From positions 1 through 64,000 of the forward strand of contig NZ_FZQR01000004.1 in NCBI RefSeq assembly GCF_900199455.1: DNA of 64,000 nucleotides, in the 5' to 3' direction. This DNA comes from Mesorhizobium carmichaelinearum. GTDB taxonomy: Bacteria > Pseudomonadota > Alphaproteobacteria > Rhizobiales > Rhizobiaceae. Below the pieces are notes generated by a model. It did no database searches and had not been told where the DNA came from. It saw only the letters and a program-made list of their open reading frames with translations. This document shows, piece by piece, positions 1 through 8,668 of the stretch. Position 1 is the stretch's first letter. The number at the start of each line of letters is the position of its first letter. Position numbers and translations under genes: made by a program.

Positions 1-151
1 TCAGGCACCGTACCGAAATAGCTCTCAAGGCTGGTAATGGCAGTCACTCCTCGGTGGACTGCCTTCCCAAAGAATCCCTTCTCAAACCAACTTCAAGCCC
101 AAAATCGCCATATGCGATTCCCCTGCCGTAAACGGGGAGAAGGAAGAGGCG

Positions 152-2614
152 CTACATCCTCGTCCGCTCTGCCTTCGGATCATACATCGGCTTCAGCGAC
201 GCTTCCGCCGCAAAGCGCTCGCCGGCGATTTCGATTTCATAGGACGAGGCCAGCACATCCGCTTCGCTCTCGCCCTGGCACGGCACATAGCCCAGCCCGA
301 TCGCGCCGCCGAGATGATGGCCGTAATTGCCTGAGGTGATCGGGCCGACGATCTTGCCGTCGCGCAGGATGGCTTCGTTGTGGAAGAGCAGGGGCTGCGG
401 GTCTTTCAGCCGGAACTGGACCAGGCGGCGGCTCAATCCGGCTTCCTTCTTCTTCAGCACGGCGTCGCGGCCGATGAAGTCGCCCTTGGCCGTCTTCACC
501 GCGAAGCCGAGGCCGGCTTCCAGCACATTGTCCTCGTCGGTGATGTCGTGGCCGAAATGCCGAAAGGCCTTTTCGATGCGGCAGGAATCCAGTGTGTGCA
601 GGCCGCAGAGTTTCAGCCCGATATCGGCGCCGGCCTCGTCGATCGCCTCGAAGACGTGCGCCGCCTGGTCGGTCGAGACATAGAGCTCCCAGCCGAGTTC
701 GCCGACATAGGTGACGCGGTGGGCGCGGGCGAGGCCCATGCCGATCTCGATCTCCTGGAAGGTGCCGAACGGATTGTTCTCGTTGGAAAGATCGTTGGGG
801 CTGACTTTCTGGATGAGCTTTCGCGCATCCGGTCCCATCAGGCAGAGCACGCTTTCAGCTGCCGTGACATCGGTGATGACCACGAATTCGTCGCCGACAT
901 GCCGGCGCAGCCAGGCCAGATCACGCTGCAGTGTGGCGCCCGGTACGACGAGGAAGTAGGCCGTATCCGACAGCCGCGAGACAGTGAGGTCGCTTTCGAT
1001 GCCGCCGCGCTGGTTGAGCATCTGTGTGTAGACGATCTTGCCCGGCGCCACGTCCATGTCGTTGGCGCAGAGTTTTTGCAGGAAGGCGCAGGCGTCACGG
1101 CCCTCGACGCGGATCTTGCCGAAGGAGGTCATGTCGAACAGGCCGACCTTGTTGCGGACCGCCAGATGTTCCTCGCGCTGGTTGTCGAACCAGTTCTGCC
1201 GCTTCCAGGAATAGCGGTATTCGCGCTCCTGTCCCTCGCGGGCGAACCAGTTGGCACGCTCCCAGCCGGCGACCTCGCCAAACACGGCGCCGCGCGCCTT
1301 CAGGTGCTCATGCAAAGGCGAGCGGCGCACACCACGCGATGTCGCCATCTGCCGATAGGGGAAATGATCAGCATAGAGCAGGCCGAGCGTTTCGGAGACG
1401 CGCTCCTTGAGATAGCGGCGGTTCTTCTGGAAGGGCTGGGCGCGGCGGATGTCGACTTCCCAGAGATCGAAGGGCGCTTCGCCATCGTTGATCCACTGCG
1501 CCAGCGCCATGCCGGCGCCGCCGGAGGAGACGATGCCGATCGAATTGTAGCCGGTCGCCATCCAGTAGCCGGACAGTTCCGGCGCCTCGCCGAGATAGTA
1601 GCGGTCGTCGGGGGTGAAACTCTCAGGGCCGTTGAAGAAGGTGTGGATGCCGGCGGTGGCCAGCATCGGCATGCGGTTGACGCCCATTTCGAGGATCGGC
1701 TCGAAATGGTCCATATCCTCGGGCAATTGGTCGAAACAGAAATCCTCGCGGATGCCGTCCATGCCCCAAGGTTTGGCCACCGGCTCGAAAGCGCCGAGCA
1801 TCATCTTGCCGGCGTCTTCCTTGTAGTAGGCGCACTCGTCGGGCACGCGCAGCACCGGCAGGCGGCTGAGGCCGGGGATCGGCTCGGTGACGAGATAGAA
1901 ATGCTCGCAGGCGTGCAGCGGGATGGTGACGCCGTTCTGCGCGCCCAATTCACGCGCCCACATGCCAGCGCAGTTGACGACGATGTCGGCCTCGATGGTG
2001 CCTTGTTCTTCGCCCTGCGCCCAGGACACGCCGGTGACGCGGCCGGCTTTGGTGTGGACCTTGGTGACCTTCACATTCTCGACGATGGTGGCGCCGCGCT
2101 GGCGGGCACCCTTGGCCAGCGCCATGGCGATGTTGGCGGGGTCGCACTGCCCGTCGAGCGGCAGATGCACGGCGCCGACGACGTCGGACACGTTGAGATG
2201 CGGGTACATCTCTTTGACTTCCTTGGGAGAAATCTCGCGCACATCGACGTCGAAGGCACGCGCCAGCGACGCTTGCCGGTAGATCTCGTGCTTGCGCTCC
2301 TCGGTCAGCGCGACGGTGATCGAGCCGACCTGGCGCATGCCGGTGCCGACTTCGGTCTCCGCCTCCAGCTTGACGTAGAGGTCGGCCGAATATTTCGCCA
2401 GCCGCGTCATGTTCTGCGAGCCGCGCAACTGGCCGATCAGGCCGGCGGCATGCCAGGTCGTGCCCGAGGTCAGCTGCTTGCGTTCCAAAAGCACGATGTC
2501 GGTCCAACCGAGCTTGGCCAGATGATAGGCGACCGAGCAACCGGAGACGCCGCCGCCGATGATGACGGCCCTCGCTTTGGTAGGAATGGCCTTGGTGGGG
2601 ATGGTCTTGGTCAT
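152..2614 (-). CDS. Dimethylglycine/sarcosine dehydrogenase-like flavoprotein (FAD + GcvT domains)
   Basis: An 820-residue two-domain flavoenzyme. The N-terminal half is a DAO-type FAD oxidoreductase: the dinucleotide-binding GGGVSG is at residues 20-25, and TWHAAG (His55) aligns with the histidine that covalently carries FAD in dimethylglycine dehydrogenases. The C-terminal half (about 430-815) is a GcvT-like tetrahydrofolate-binding domain with the YVGELGWELY motif. Known family members oxidatively N-demethylate dimethylglycine or sarcosine and pass the C1 unit to THF as methylene-THF. It is the last gene of a minus-strand operon, and its ATG overlaps the aminotransferase stop (ATGA). The exact substrate cannot be read from sequence: another N-methylated amine is possible, because three paralogues occur in this window. 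Confidence 0.88.
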   Translation of the reverse strand: MTKTIPTKAIPTKARAVIIGGGVSGCSVAYHLAKLGWTDIVLLERKQLTSGTTWHAAGLIGQLRGSQNMTRLAKYSADLYVKLEAETEVGTGMRQVGSITVALTEERKHEIYRQASLARAFDVDVREISPKEVKEMYPHLNVSDVVGAVHLPLDGQCDPANIAMALAKGARQRGATIVENVKVTKVHTKAGRVTGVSWAQGEEQGTIEADIVVNCAGMWARELGAQNGVTIPLHACEHFYLVTEPIPGLSRLPVLRVPDECAYYKEDAGKMMLGAFEPVAKPWGMDGIREDFCFDQLPEDMDHFEPILEMGVNRMPMLATAGIHTFFNGPESFTPDDRYYLGEAPELSGYWMATGYNSIGIVSSGGAGMALAQWINDGEAPFDLWEVDIRRAQPFQKNRRYLKERVSETLGLLYADHFPYRQMATSRGVRRSPLHEHLKARGAVFGEVAGWERANWFAREGQEREYRYSWKRQNWFDNQREEHLAVRNKVGLFDMTSFGKIRVEGRDACAFLQKLCANDMDVAPGKIVYTQMLNQRGGIESDLTVSRLSDTAYFLVVPGATLQRDLAWLRRHVGDEFVVITDVTAAESVLCLMGPDARKLIQKVSPNDLSNENNPFGTFQEIEIGMGLARAHRVTYVGELGWELYVSTDQAAHVFEAIDEAGADIGLKLCGLHTLDSCRIEKAFRHFGHDITDEDNVLEAGLGFAVKTAKGDFIGRDAVLKKKEAGLSRRLVQFRLKDPQPLLFHNEAILRDGKIVGPITSGNYGHHLGGAIGLGYVPCQGESEADVLASSYEIEIAGERFAAEASLKPMYDPKAERTRM

Positions 2615-3792
2615 GCGGCCTCGCGGCGATAGCTGGAAGCAAAACGGCGCAGCCGAAGTGCCGCTTCTCGGAGAATCGGCTCCGGCTGGCAGAGGCTGAT
2701 GCGGATGTGGCCGGCGGCGGCTTCGCCGAAGCTTGAGCCGGGCATCACGCCGACATTCTCCTTGTCGAGGAAGGCAAAGGCGAATTTCTCGTCGTCGGGT
2801 TCGACCTCCGATATATCGAGCATCACATACATGCCGCCTTCGGAGCCGCGCACGGCGACGTCGTTCATGCCGCGCACGGCATCGAGGAAGATGGTGCGGC
2901 GCGCCGCGTAGCGCTCGGCGATGTCCTTCACGCCGTAATGATTCTCAAGCGCCTCGGCGCAGGCGACCGAGATGAAGGCCGGCAGGCCGTAGGTGGTCAC
3001 CAGATTGAGATTGATGAGCAGCGTGATCATCGTTTCCGGACCGGTCAGCCAGCCCATGCGCCAACCGGTCATGCCATGGCTTTTCGACATGGAATTGATG
3101 ACCAGCGTGCGCTCGGCCATGCCGGGCAGCGAGCGCGGCGAGACGTGCTCGCCGCCGCCCAGCGTCCAGTAGACCTCGTCCGACAGCAGCCAGAGGTCGT
3201 GCTCGCGGCAGATTTCGGCCAGCTGTTCGAGCCGCTCGCGCGAATAAACGGCACCTGTCGGGTTGTTCGGCGTGTTGATCAGGATGGCGCGGGTGTTGGG
3301 CTTGAGTGCCGCGCGGATCATGTCGGCGTGCGGCTGGAAACCATCCTCGGCCGGCGTCTCGACGACGGTGAAACTGGCGCCGGCGGCGCTGAACGTGTTG
3401 GGATAGGTGGCGTAGTAAGGGGCAACGACGATGGCGTGGTCGCCCTGGTCGAGAACCGCCTGCACCGCCGCGTAGAGGGCCGCCTGGCCGCCCGGCGTGG
3501 CGATCACCTGGTCAGGCGTCGTCTCGACGCCGGTGCAGGCGCTGGAGGCTGCCGCCATTGCCTGGCGCAGGCGCGGCAGGCCGGGCAGAGGCGTGTAATG
3601 GTGATTGCTGCCGCGGACCGCGGCCACGCAGGCCTCGATCGTTTGCGAGGGCGTGTCGAAATCATGGTCGCCGACCGACAGCATGATGATGTCCTCGCCG
3701 GCGGCCTTGCGGGCCCAGGCGGCGGAATGGACTTCCCAGCCATCCTTGCCCGAAGGCACGATGCCGGAGATGCGCGACGATGGTCTAGGCAT
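2611..3792 (-). CDS. PLP-dependent class I/II aminotransferase
   Basis: A fold-type I aminotransferase of 393 residues. Family hallmarks are visible: NTPNNPTG in the substrate/PLP region, SDEVYW, and SMSKSHGMTGWRMGW carrying the Schiff-base lysine. It resembles the aspartate-aminotransferase superfamily group that includes arginine:pyruvate transaminase, but the substrate is not determinable here. The open frame extends to 4017, but the upstream part only mirrors the neighbouring gene. ATG at 3792 is chosen because similarity begins there and it overlaps the upstream stop by 8 bases. It lies between a methyltransferase and a demethylating dehydrogenase, so it probably handles an amino acid product or precursor of the same N-methyl compound catabolism. 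Confidence 0.87.
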   Translation of the reverse strand: MPRPSSRISGIVPSGKDGWEVHSAAWARKAAGEDIIMLSVGDHDFDTPSQTIEACVAAVRGSNHHYTPLPGLPRLRQAMAAASSACTGVETTPDQVIATPGGQAALYAAVQAVLDQGDHAIVVAPYYATYPNTFSAAGASFTVVETPAEDGFQPHADMIRAALKPNTRAILINTPNNPTGAVYSRERLEQLAEICREHDLWLLSDEVYWTLGGGEHVSPRSLPGMAERTLVINSMSKSHGMTGWRMGWLTGPETMITLLINLNLVTTYGLPAFISVACAEALENHYGVKDIAERYAARRTIFLDAVRGMNDVAVRGSEGGMYVMLDISEVEPDDEKFAFAFLDKENVGVMPGSSFGEAAAGHIRISLCQPEPILREAALRLRRFASSYRREAA

Positions 3793-4690
3793 GCAAAACC
3801 CCCGAAATTTCGTAACCGTCCTGCTGCAGTCGATCACGCAGCGCGGCAATGTGCGGCGGTCCGACTTCGCAGCAGCCGCCGACGATGTCGGCACCTGCCT
3901 CCACCCAACCGATCGCTTGCTCGGCATAGGCGTCCGGGCCGAGGTCGTGGCGGGCGTGCAGCACATCGACGGTACCGCCGTGCTTGAGCGCCTCTGTGGA
4001 GGTGAAGCCATTGGCATAGGCGCCGACCGGGCCGCCGAGATCGATCAGTTCAGGCAAGGCGGCGGCGATCGCTTCCGGCCGGCAGCAGTTGAGCAGCCGC
4101 GCCGCTATCGGCAGGCCATCGAGCGCGCTGGCCGCGGCGGCTATTGTTTCGCCGCTGCGCAGACGCGGCGTGCCGTGATCGGCGAGCGTCCACGACACCC
4201 AGACCGGCTTGCCGCTTTCCGATGCCGCGGTGACGGCCGCGCGTGCCTCATCGGCTGACGCCATGGTTTCGCAGAGGAAGAGATCGACGCCATCCACCTG
4301 CTCGGCAACGATGCGGCGATAGATGTCGAGCGTCTCCTGGTAGGAGATGGTCAGCACAGGCGCATAGCTGCCGAAAAGCGGCGACAGGCAGCCGGCGATC
4401 GTTGCGTCGCCGGCTTCGTCGCGAGCCTGCCTGGCCAGCTCGATGCCACGCTTCTGCAGCGGCTTGAACAGCTCCTCGGCGCCCTCGCGCGCCAGGCGTT
4501 CGGGTGTCGCCGAATAGGTGTTGATGGTGATGACGCGCGCGCCGGCGCGGATGAATTCGGCATGCAGATCGCGCACCAGATCGGGTTCGTCAATCAAGAC
4601 CCTGGCCGACCACAACGGCGTCGGCTCGGATTTGCTGCGGCGGACCAGTTCCTGGCCCATGCCGCCATCGGTGAGGATGACATTCTTCAT
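3785..4690 (-). CDS. Homocysteine S-methyltransferase family protein
   Basis: A 301-residue TIM-barrel protein of the homocysteine S-methyltransferase (Pfam S-methyl_trans) family, beginning with the typical LTDGGMGQELV. The zinc-ligand cysteines are present: one in NCCRPE and the pair in GGCCEVGP near the C terminus. Family members move a methyl group from S-methylmethionine, glycine betaine or a related sulfonium/betaine to homocysteine. The ATG at 4690 overlaps the preceding dehydrogenase stop in an ATGA; the longer frame to 5023 is only antisense-like extension. Between two dimethylglycine-dehydrogenase-like genes it could do the first demethylation of a betaine, giving dimethylglycine plus methionine. 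That is an inference; MmuM-like S-methylmethionine use is the main alternative. Confidence 0.85.
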   Translation of the reverse strand: MKNVILTDGGMGQELVRRSKSEPTPLWSARVLIDEPDLVRDLHAEFIRAGARVITINTYSATPERLAREGAEELFKPLQKRGIELARQARDEAGDATIAGCLSPLFGSYAPVLTISYQETLDIYRRIVAEQVDGVDLFLCETMASADEARAAVTAASESGKPVWVSWTLADHGTPRLRSGETIAAAASALDGLPIAARLLNCCRPEAIAAALPELIDLGGPVGAYANGFTSTEALKHGGTVDVLHARHDLGPDAYAEQAIGWVEAGADIVGGCCEVGPPHIAALRDRLQQDGYEISGVLHA

Positions 4691-7140
4691 GCGCGCAGCC
4701 TTTCGTTCCTGGGATCCCAGAGCGGCTCGTCCTTCTGCACGACCGCCTGGAAACGATCGCCGAAGATTTCGACCTCGACGGATGTGCCGGGCTCGGTCAA
4801 ATCCATCCGCAGCATGCCGAGCGCGATGGACTTGTCGATGCGATGGCCCCAGCCGCCTGACGTGGTCTCGCCGACGATCTGGCCGCCATGCCACAGCGTC
4901 GACATGTAGGGCGCGTCGCAATCGCCGGGGTTCTCGACCACCAGCGTGACGAAGCGCTTCTTCACGCCTTGCTGCTTTTCGTTCTGCAGTGCGGCCTTGC
5001 CGCGGAAGTCGGGCTTTTCCCATTTGACGAAGCGCTCCAGCCCGCCCTGCAGGATGGAATAGTCGGTCGACAGATCCCCCTTCCAGGTGCGGTAGCCCTT
5101 CTCCAGCCTGAGCGAATCCAGCGCGTACATGCCGAACGGTTTCAGGCCGTGCTTCTGACCAGCCGCGCAGATGGCGTCGAAGATGGCGGCGGTGTCACCG
5201 ACTTTTGTGTGGATTTCCCAGCCGAGTTCGCCGGCGAAGGAAACACGCACGAGCTTGGCCCAGCGGCCGGCGATCTTCGTTTCCTGATGCGTCAGCCAGG
5301 GCAGAGTGAGGTCGGCGTCGCAGACATCGGCGAGGATTTTCCGCGAATTGGGGCCGGCCAGGATCTGAGTGGAGAATTCCTCGGTGCGGTCGATCAGCTT
5401 GAATGGCGCGTCCTTGGGCATGCGCGATTTCAGCCATTCGAAATCATGCCATTGCGCGACCGCGGCGGTGATCAGCGTCATCACATTCTCGTCGTGGCGC
5501 ACGACGGACATTTCGGTGACGATGCGGCCCTTGTCGTCGGCGAAGTAGACGAGGCCGATGCGGCCGGGCTTCGGCACCAGTCCGGTGACCTGCAGGCTCA
5601 GCCATTCGGCGCCGCCGGGGCCTTCGAGGTTGAAGCGCGAGAAACCCGGCAGGTCGAGGATGCCGGCGGCGTCGCGGACAGCGTGGCACTCTTCACGGAC
5701 GCGATGCTGCCAGGGACCTTCACGGCGGAAGGTTAGCGTCGCTTCCTCGGAAATGTCGTCGCCGTCCTTCGCATACCAGGTGGCGCGCTCCCAGCCATTA
5801 TAGGCGTCGAAGCGGCCGCCGAGCGCCTTGGTGCGGTCATGGATCGGCGACAGTTTCCTGTCGCGCCCTTCGGGCCAGGCATGGCGCGGGAACTGGATGG
5901 CGTATTCATTGCCGTAGATTTCCAGGCCCTTGGCGACGCAATAGTCCGGCGCGGATGCAAAGGACGTAAAGCGGCGCGGATCGCAGGACCACATATCCCA
6001 TTCGGTCTGGCCCTGCGTGACCCACTCGGCCAGCACCTTGCCGGCGCCGCCGCCTTGCGCGATGCCGAAGGTGAAGACGCAGGCCTCGAAGGCATTGGGC
6101 ACGCCGGGCATCGGGCCGATCAGCGGATTGCCGTCCGGCGCATAGGGGATCGGACCGTTGATGACCTTGGACAGGCCGGCGGTGCCCAGGATCGGCACGC
6201 GGGCGACGGCATCGGCCAGGTAATGTTCCAGCCGGTCGAGATCGTCGGGGAAGAGCTGGAAGGAAAAATCCTCCGGCATCGGATCGCCAGGGGTGGCCCA
6301 GTGGGCGCGGCAATTGCGCTCATAGGGGCCGAGATTCATGCCGGCCTTTTCCTGGCGCAGGTAATAGGACGTATCGACATCGCGCAGCAGTGGCAGTTTC
6401 TTGCCCTGTTCCTTCGACCAGGCGGCGAGTTCGGGGATTTCCTCGAACAGGATGTATTGGTGGCTCATCACCATCATCGGCACTTCACGGCCGAACATCC
6501 GGGCCACTTCAGCAGCGCGGTAACCGGCGGCATTGACGACGATCTCGCAGCGGATCTCGCCCTGCGGCGTGGCGACCACCCATTCATCCTTCTCGCGGCG
6601 CACGCCGGTGACGGGGCAGAAGCGGATGATTTTCGCGCCCAGGTCGCGCGCGCCCTTGGCCAGCGCCTGCGTCAACTGCGCCGGGTCGATGTCGCCGTCG
6701 CTCGGGTCATAGAGCGCGCCTTTCAGGTCGTGCGTCTCGATGAAGGGATAGCGGCGCTTGATCTCGTCGACGCCGACCACGTCGATGTCCATGCCCTGAT
6801 AGCGGCCCATGCCCTTGGCGCGCTGGAATTCCTGCATGCGCTCCCAGGAGTGGGCGAGCCGCAGCGAGCCGGTGACGTGATAGTTCATGGGATAGTCGAC
6901 CGCGTCGGCGAGGCCCCGGTACAGCTCGGTCGAATAGCGCTGCATGTTCATCAGCGACCAGGACGAGGAGAAGGTCGGCACATTGCCGGCGGCATGCCAG
7001 GTCGAGCCTGAGGTCAGCTCGTTCTTTTCCAGAAGCACGCAGTCGGTCCAGCCCGCTTTGGCGAGATGATAGAGCGAGGAGGTGCCGACGACGCCACCTC
7101 CGATGATCACCACGCGCGCCGTGCTCGGCAAACCCGCCAT
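4687..7140 (-). CDS. Dimethylglycine/sarcosine dehydrogenase-like flavoprotein, second copy
   Basis: An 817-residue flavoenzyme of the same FAD-plus-GcvT architecture as the gene at 152-2614 but clearly diverged. GGGVVG is at residues 14-19 and GSTWHAAG places the presumed covalent-FAD histidine at His49. The C-terminal folate-binding half starts near residue 430 and contains FAGELGWEIH. Members oxidise N-methyl groups of glycine derivatives and give methylene-THF. It is the first enzyme gene after the XRE-cupin regulator (21-base gap). Two unlike copies in one operon suggest two sequential demethylations or two substrates; which is which cannot be told from sequence. Confidence 0.88.
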   Translation of the reverse strand: MAGLPSTARVVIIGGGVVGTSSLYHLAKAGWTDCVLLEKNELTSGSTWHAAGNVPTFSSSWSLMNMQRYSTELYRGLADAVDYPMNYHVTGSLRLAHSWERMQEFQRAKGMGRYQGMDIDVVGVDEIKRRYPFIETHDLKGALYDPSDGDIDPAQLTQALAKGARDLGAKIIRFCPVTGVRREKDEWVVATPQGEIRCEIVVNAAGYRAAEVARMFGREVPMMVMSHQYILFEEIPELAAWSKEQGKKLPLLRDVDTSYYLRQEKAGMNLGPYERNCRAHWATPGDPMPEDFSFQLFPDDLDRLEHYLADAVARVPILGTAGLSKVINGPIPYAPDGNPLIGPMPGVPNAFEACVFTFGIAQGGGAGKVLAEWVTQGQTEWDMWSCDPRRFTSFASAPDYCVAKGLEIYGNEYAIQFPRHAWPEGRDRKLSPIHDRTKALGGRFDAYNGWERATWYAKDGDDISEEATLTFRREGPWQHRVREECHAVRDAAGILDLPGFSRFNLEGPGGAEWLSLQVTGLVPKPGRIGLVYFADDKGRIVTEMSVVRHDENVMTLITAAVAQWHDFEWLKSRMPKDAPFKLIDRTEEFSTQILAGPNSRKILADVCDADLTLPWLTHQETKIAGRWAKLVRVSFAGELGWEIHTKVGDTAAIFDAICAAGQKHGLKPFGMYALDSLRLEKGYRTWKGDLSTDYSILQGGLERFVKWEKPDFRGKAALQNEKQQGVKKRFVTLVVENPGDCDAPYMSTLWHGGQIVGETTSGGWGHRIDKSIALGMLRMDLTEPGTSVEVEIFGDRFQAVVQKDEPLWDPRNERLRA

Positions 7141-7161
7141 GTTCTTCTCCCAGAAATTGAC

Positions 7162-7758
7162 TCAATAGACGGGTGGTGAAACCACCCAGATGACAACCGC
7201 CGGCTCGGTGCCTGGATTGCGCCAGCGGTAGGGTTTGCCTTCGAAGCGGAAGGAATCGCCTTCGCCGAGGCGGTGCCAGACGCCCGCTATCTCGATCTCG
7301 AAAATGCCCGAGGCGAGGTAGCCGGCTTCCTCGGTCGGCCGCAGCTGCTGGGTCTTCATCTCCGCGCCCGGTGCGAAGATCGAGCGCACCATCTCGAAGC
7401 TACCACCGAGATCGGGCGACAGGAGTTCTTCCACCAGGCCGGATTCGCTGGTGCCAAGCGTGCGGCGCCTGCCGGCCCGCACCACCACGCCGCGCTCGCT
7501 CTCGACCGGCACGTCATGGCTGAAGAACAGGCTGATCGGCACGCCGAACAGCTCGGCGAAGGCCCTGAGATCGCTGAGCGACGGCGTCGACAGGCCGCGT
7601 TCGACCTGGCTGACCCAGCCGACCGAACGGCTGAGTTTCAGGGCGATCTCGGCGAGCGTCAGCCCGCGTGCCCGGCGCAGCGCCCTGATATCGCTGGCCA
7701 GTACGCGTTCGTCAGGTCCCTGCAATGTTCGCGGGGTAGTGGAAGGCAGAACGCTCAT
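7162..7758 (-). CDS. XRE-family regulator with C-terminal cupin domain
   Basis: A 198-residue one-component regulator. A helix-turn-helix of the XRE/Cro type spans about residues 20-75 (ALKLSRSVGWVSQVERG), followed by a cupin_2 small-molecule binding domain at about 110-195, with the typical C-terminal YRWRNPG. Proteins of this architecture usually control neighbouring catabolic or transport operons in response to an amine or amino acid. It is the promoter-proximal gene of the dehydrogenase/methyltransferase operon, 21 bases upstream of the next gene. TCATGA-type dyads lie directly over and upstream of its start, so autoregulation is likely. The divergent nitroreductase could share the operator. 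Confidence 0.88.
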   Translation of the reverse strand: MSVLPSTTPRTLQGPDERVLASDIRALRRARGLTLAEIALKLSRSVGWVSQVERGLSTPSLSDLRAFAELFGVPISLFFSHDVPVESERGVVVRAGRRRTLGTSESGLVEELLSPDLGGSFEMVRSIFAPGAEMKTQQLRPTEEAGYLASGIFEIEIAGVWHRLGEGDSFRFEGKPYRWRNPGTEPAVVIWVVSPPVY

Positions 7759-7806
7759 TTCATGAAAATTTCCATCCGAATTTCATGAGAGATCAAGCTC
7801 ATGAAA
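7757..7806. promoter_or_regulatory. Cluster of TTTCATGA(AA) dyads, candidate operators of the XRE-cupin regulator
   Basis: The perfect palindrome TTTCATGAAA (7758-7767) is followed by TTTCATGA (7781-7788) and TCATGAAA (7799-7806). The CATG centres are 23 and 16 bases apart. They lie at the regulator start codon and in the divergent promoter region in otherwise high-GC DNA. Binding by the adjacent XRE-cupin protein is an inference. Confidence 0.45.
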
Positions 7807-7929
7807 AAATCAAGTAGATTTTCACCAATGCTCAAGATTTGCTTGCAGGATTTTGACGGTTCATGCAAAGGCTCCGCCGCGAGCGGCGAGTGGGGACGTC
7901 CGATCGACACAAAGGCTAAGGGACGGCCC

Positions 7930-8634
7930 ATGTTGGAAAAGAAGGCTCGAATCGCGGATGAGGCCGAGATCGTCGACGAGGCGATCGTGTCGCGCCGTTC
8001 GGTGCGCGCGTTTTTGCCCGACATGATCGACGATGACACCATCCGCGACATTCTGGCGGTTGCGGCGCGCGCCCCGTCCGGCACCAACATGCAGCCATGG
8101 CGGGTCTACGTCACCAAGGGCGAGACCAAGCAACAGATATCGGATGCTGTCCTGAATTCCGGTATCCGCGCCGAAAAGGCCGACTGGGACGAATACCGCT
8201 ACTATCCCACCCAGTTCTTCGAGCCGTATCTTACCCGCCGCCGTGCCAATGGTTTCGGCCTCTATGGCGCGCTTGGCATCGGCCGACGGGAGGTCGACAA
8301 GATGCGCGCCCAGCATGACCGCAACTTCGTCTTCTTCGACGCGCCTGTCGGCATGATCTTCACCATCGACCGCCGCCTCAACCAGGGTTCGTGGATCGAC
8401 TACGGCATGTTCCTGCAGAACATCATGGTCGCGGCGCGGGGCAGGGGCCTGCACACCTGCCCGCAGGCCGCCTTCGCGCCCTATCACCGGCAGATCCGGC
8501 CGGTGCTCAACATTCCCGATGAGGAGATCGTCGTCTGCGGCATGGCGCTGGGCTATGAGGACACGTCCAAGCCGGAAAACGCCTTCCGCACCGATCGGGT
8601 GCCGCTGGAAGAGTGGGTGACGTTCAGCGAATAG
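7930..8634 (+). CDS. Nitroreductase-family FMN oxidoreductase
   Basis: A 234-residue NAD(P)H-dependent FMN flavoprotein of the nitroreductase family, with SRRSVRAFLPD at the N terminus and RAPSGTNMQPWR, the typical FMN-phosphate contact segment. The C-terminal half has the family's CGMALGYED (VXGXXXG-like) motif. Such enzymes reduce nitro or quinone compounds; the physiological substrate is unknown. An in-frame ATG at 7801 would add 43 residues unlike the family, while the ATG at 7930 has AAGGGA just upstream, so 7930 is preferred. It is transcribed away from the XRE-cupin gene and convergent with the MFS exporter. Confidence 0.82.
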   Translation: MLEKKARIADEAEIVDEAIVSRRSVRAFLPDMIDDDTIRDILAVAARAPSGTNMQPWRVYVTKGETKQQISDAVLNSGIRAEKADWDEYRYYPTQFFEPYLTRRRANGFGLYGALGIGRREVDKMRAQHDRNFVFFDAPVGMIFTIDRRLNQGSWIDYGMFLQNIMVAARGRGLHTCPQAAFAPYHRQIRPVLNIPDEEIVVCGMALGYEDTSKPENAFRTDRVPLEEWVTFSE

Positions 8635-8638
8635 AGCG

Positions 8639-8659
8639 GCCGCCGAAAAACTCGGCGGC
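8639..8659. terminator. Hairpin between convergent genes
   Basis: GCCGCCGA (8639-8646) and TCGGCGGC (8652-8659) form a perfect 8-bp stem with a 5-base loop, immediately after the nitroreductase stop and before the convergent exporter stop. There is no clear T-tract, so it may be a weak or Rho-assisted terminator. Confidence 0.4.
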
Positions 8660-8668
8660 GTGTGACGA

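Noticed and set aside
1..151. Gene fragment at the left edge
   Set aside because: All six frames break quickly or show no family pattern; no supported feature in this stretch.
380..2632. 750-codon open frame on the plus strand antisense to the dehydrogenase at 152-2614
   Set aside because: High-GC mirror frame with alternating charged and hydrophobic noise, no ribosome binding site and no recognisable domain. The minus-strand gene explains the region.
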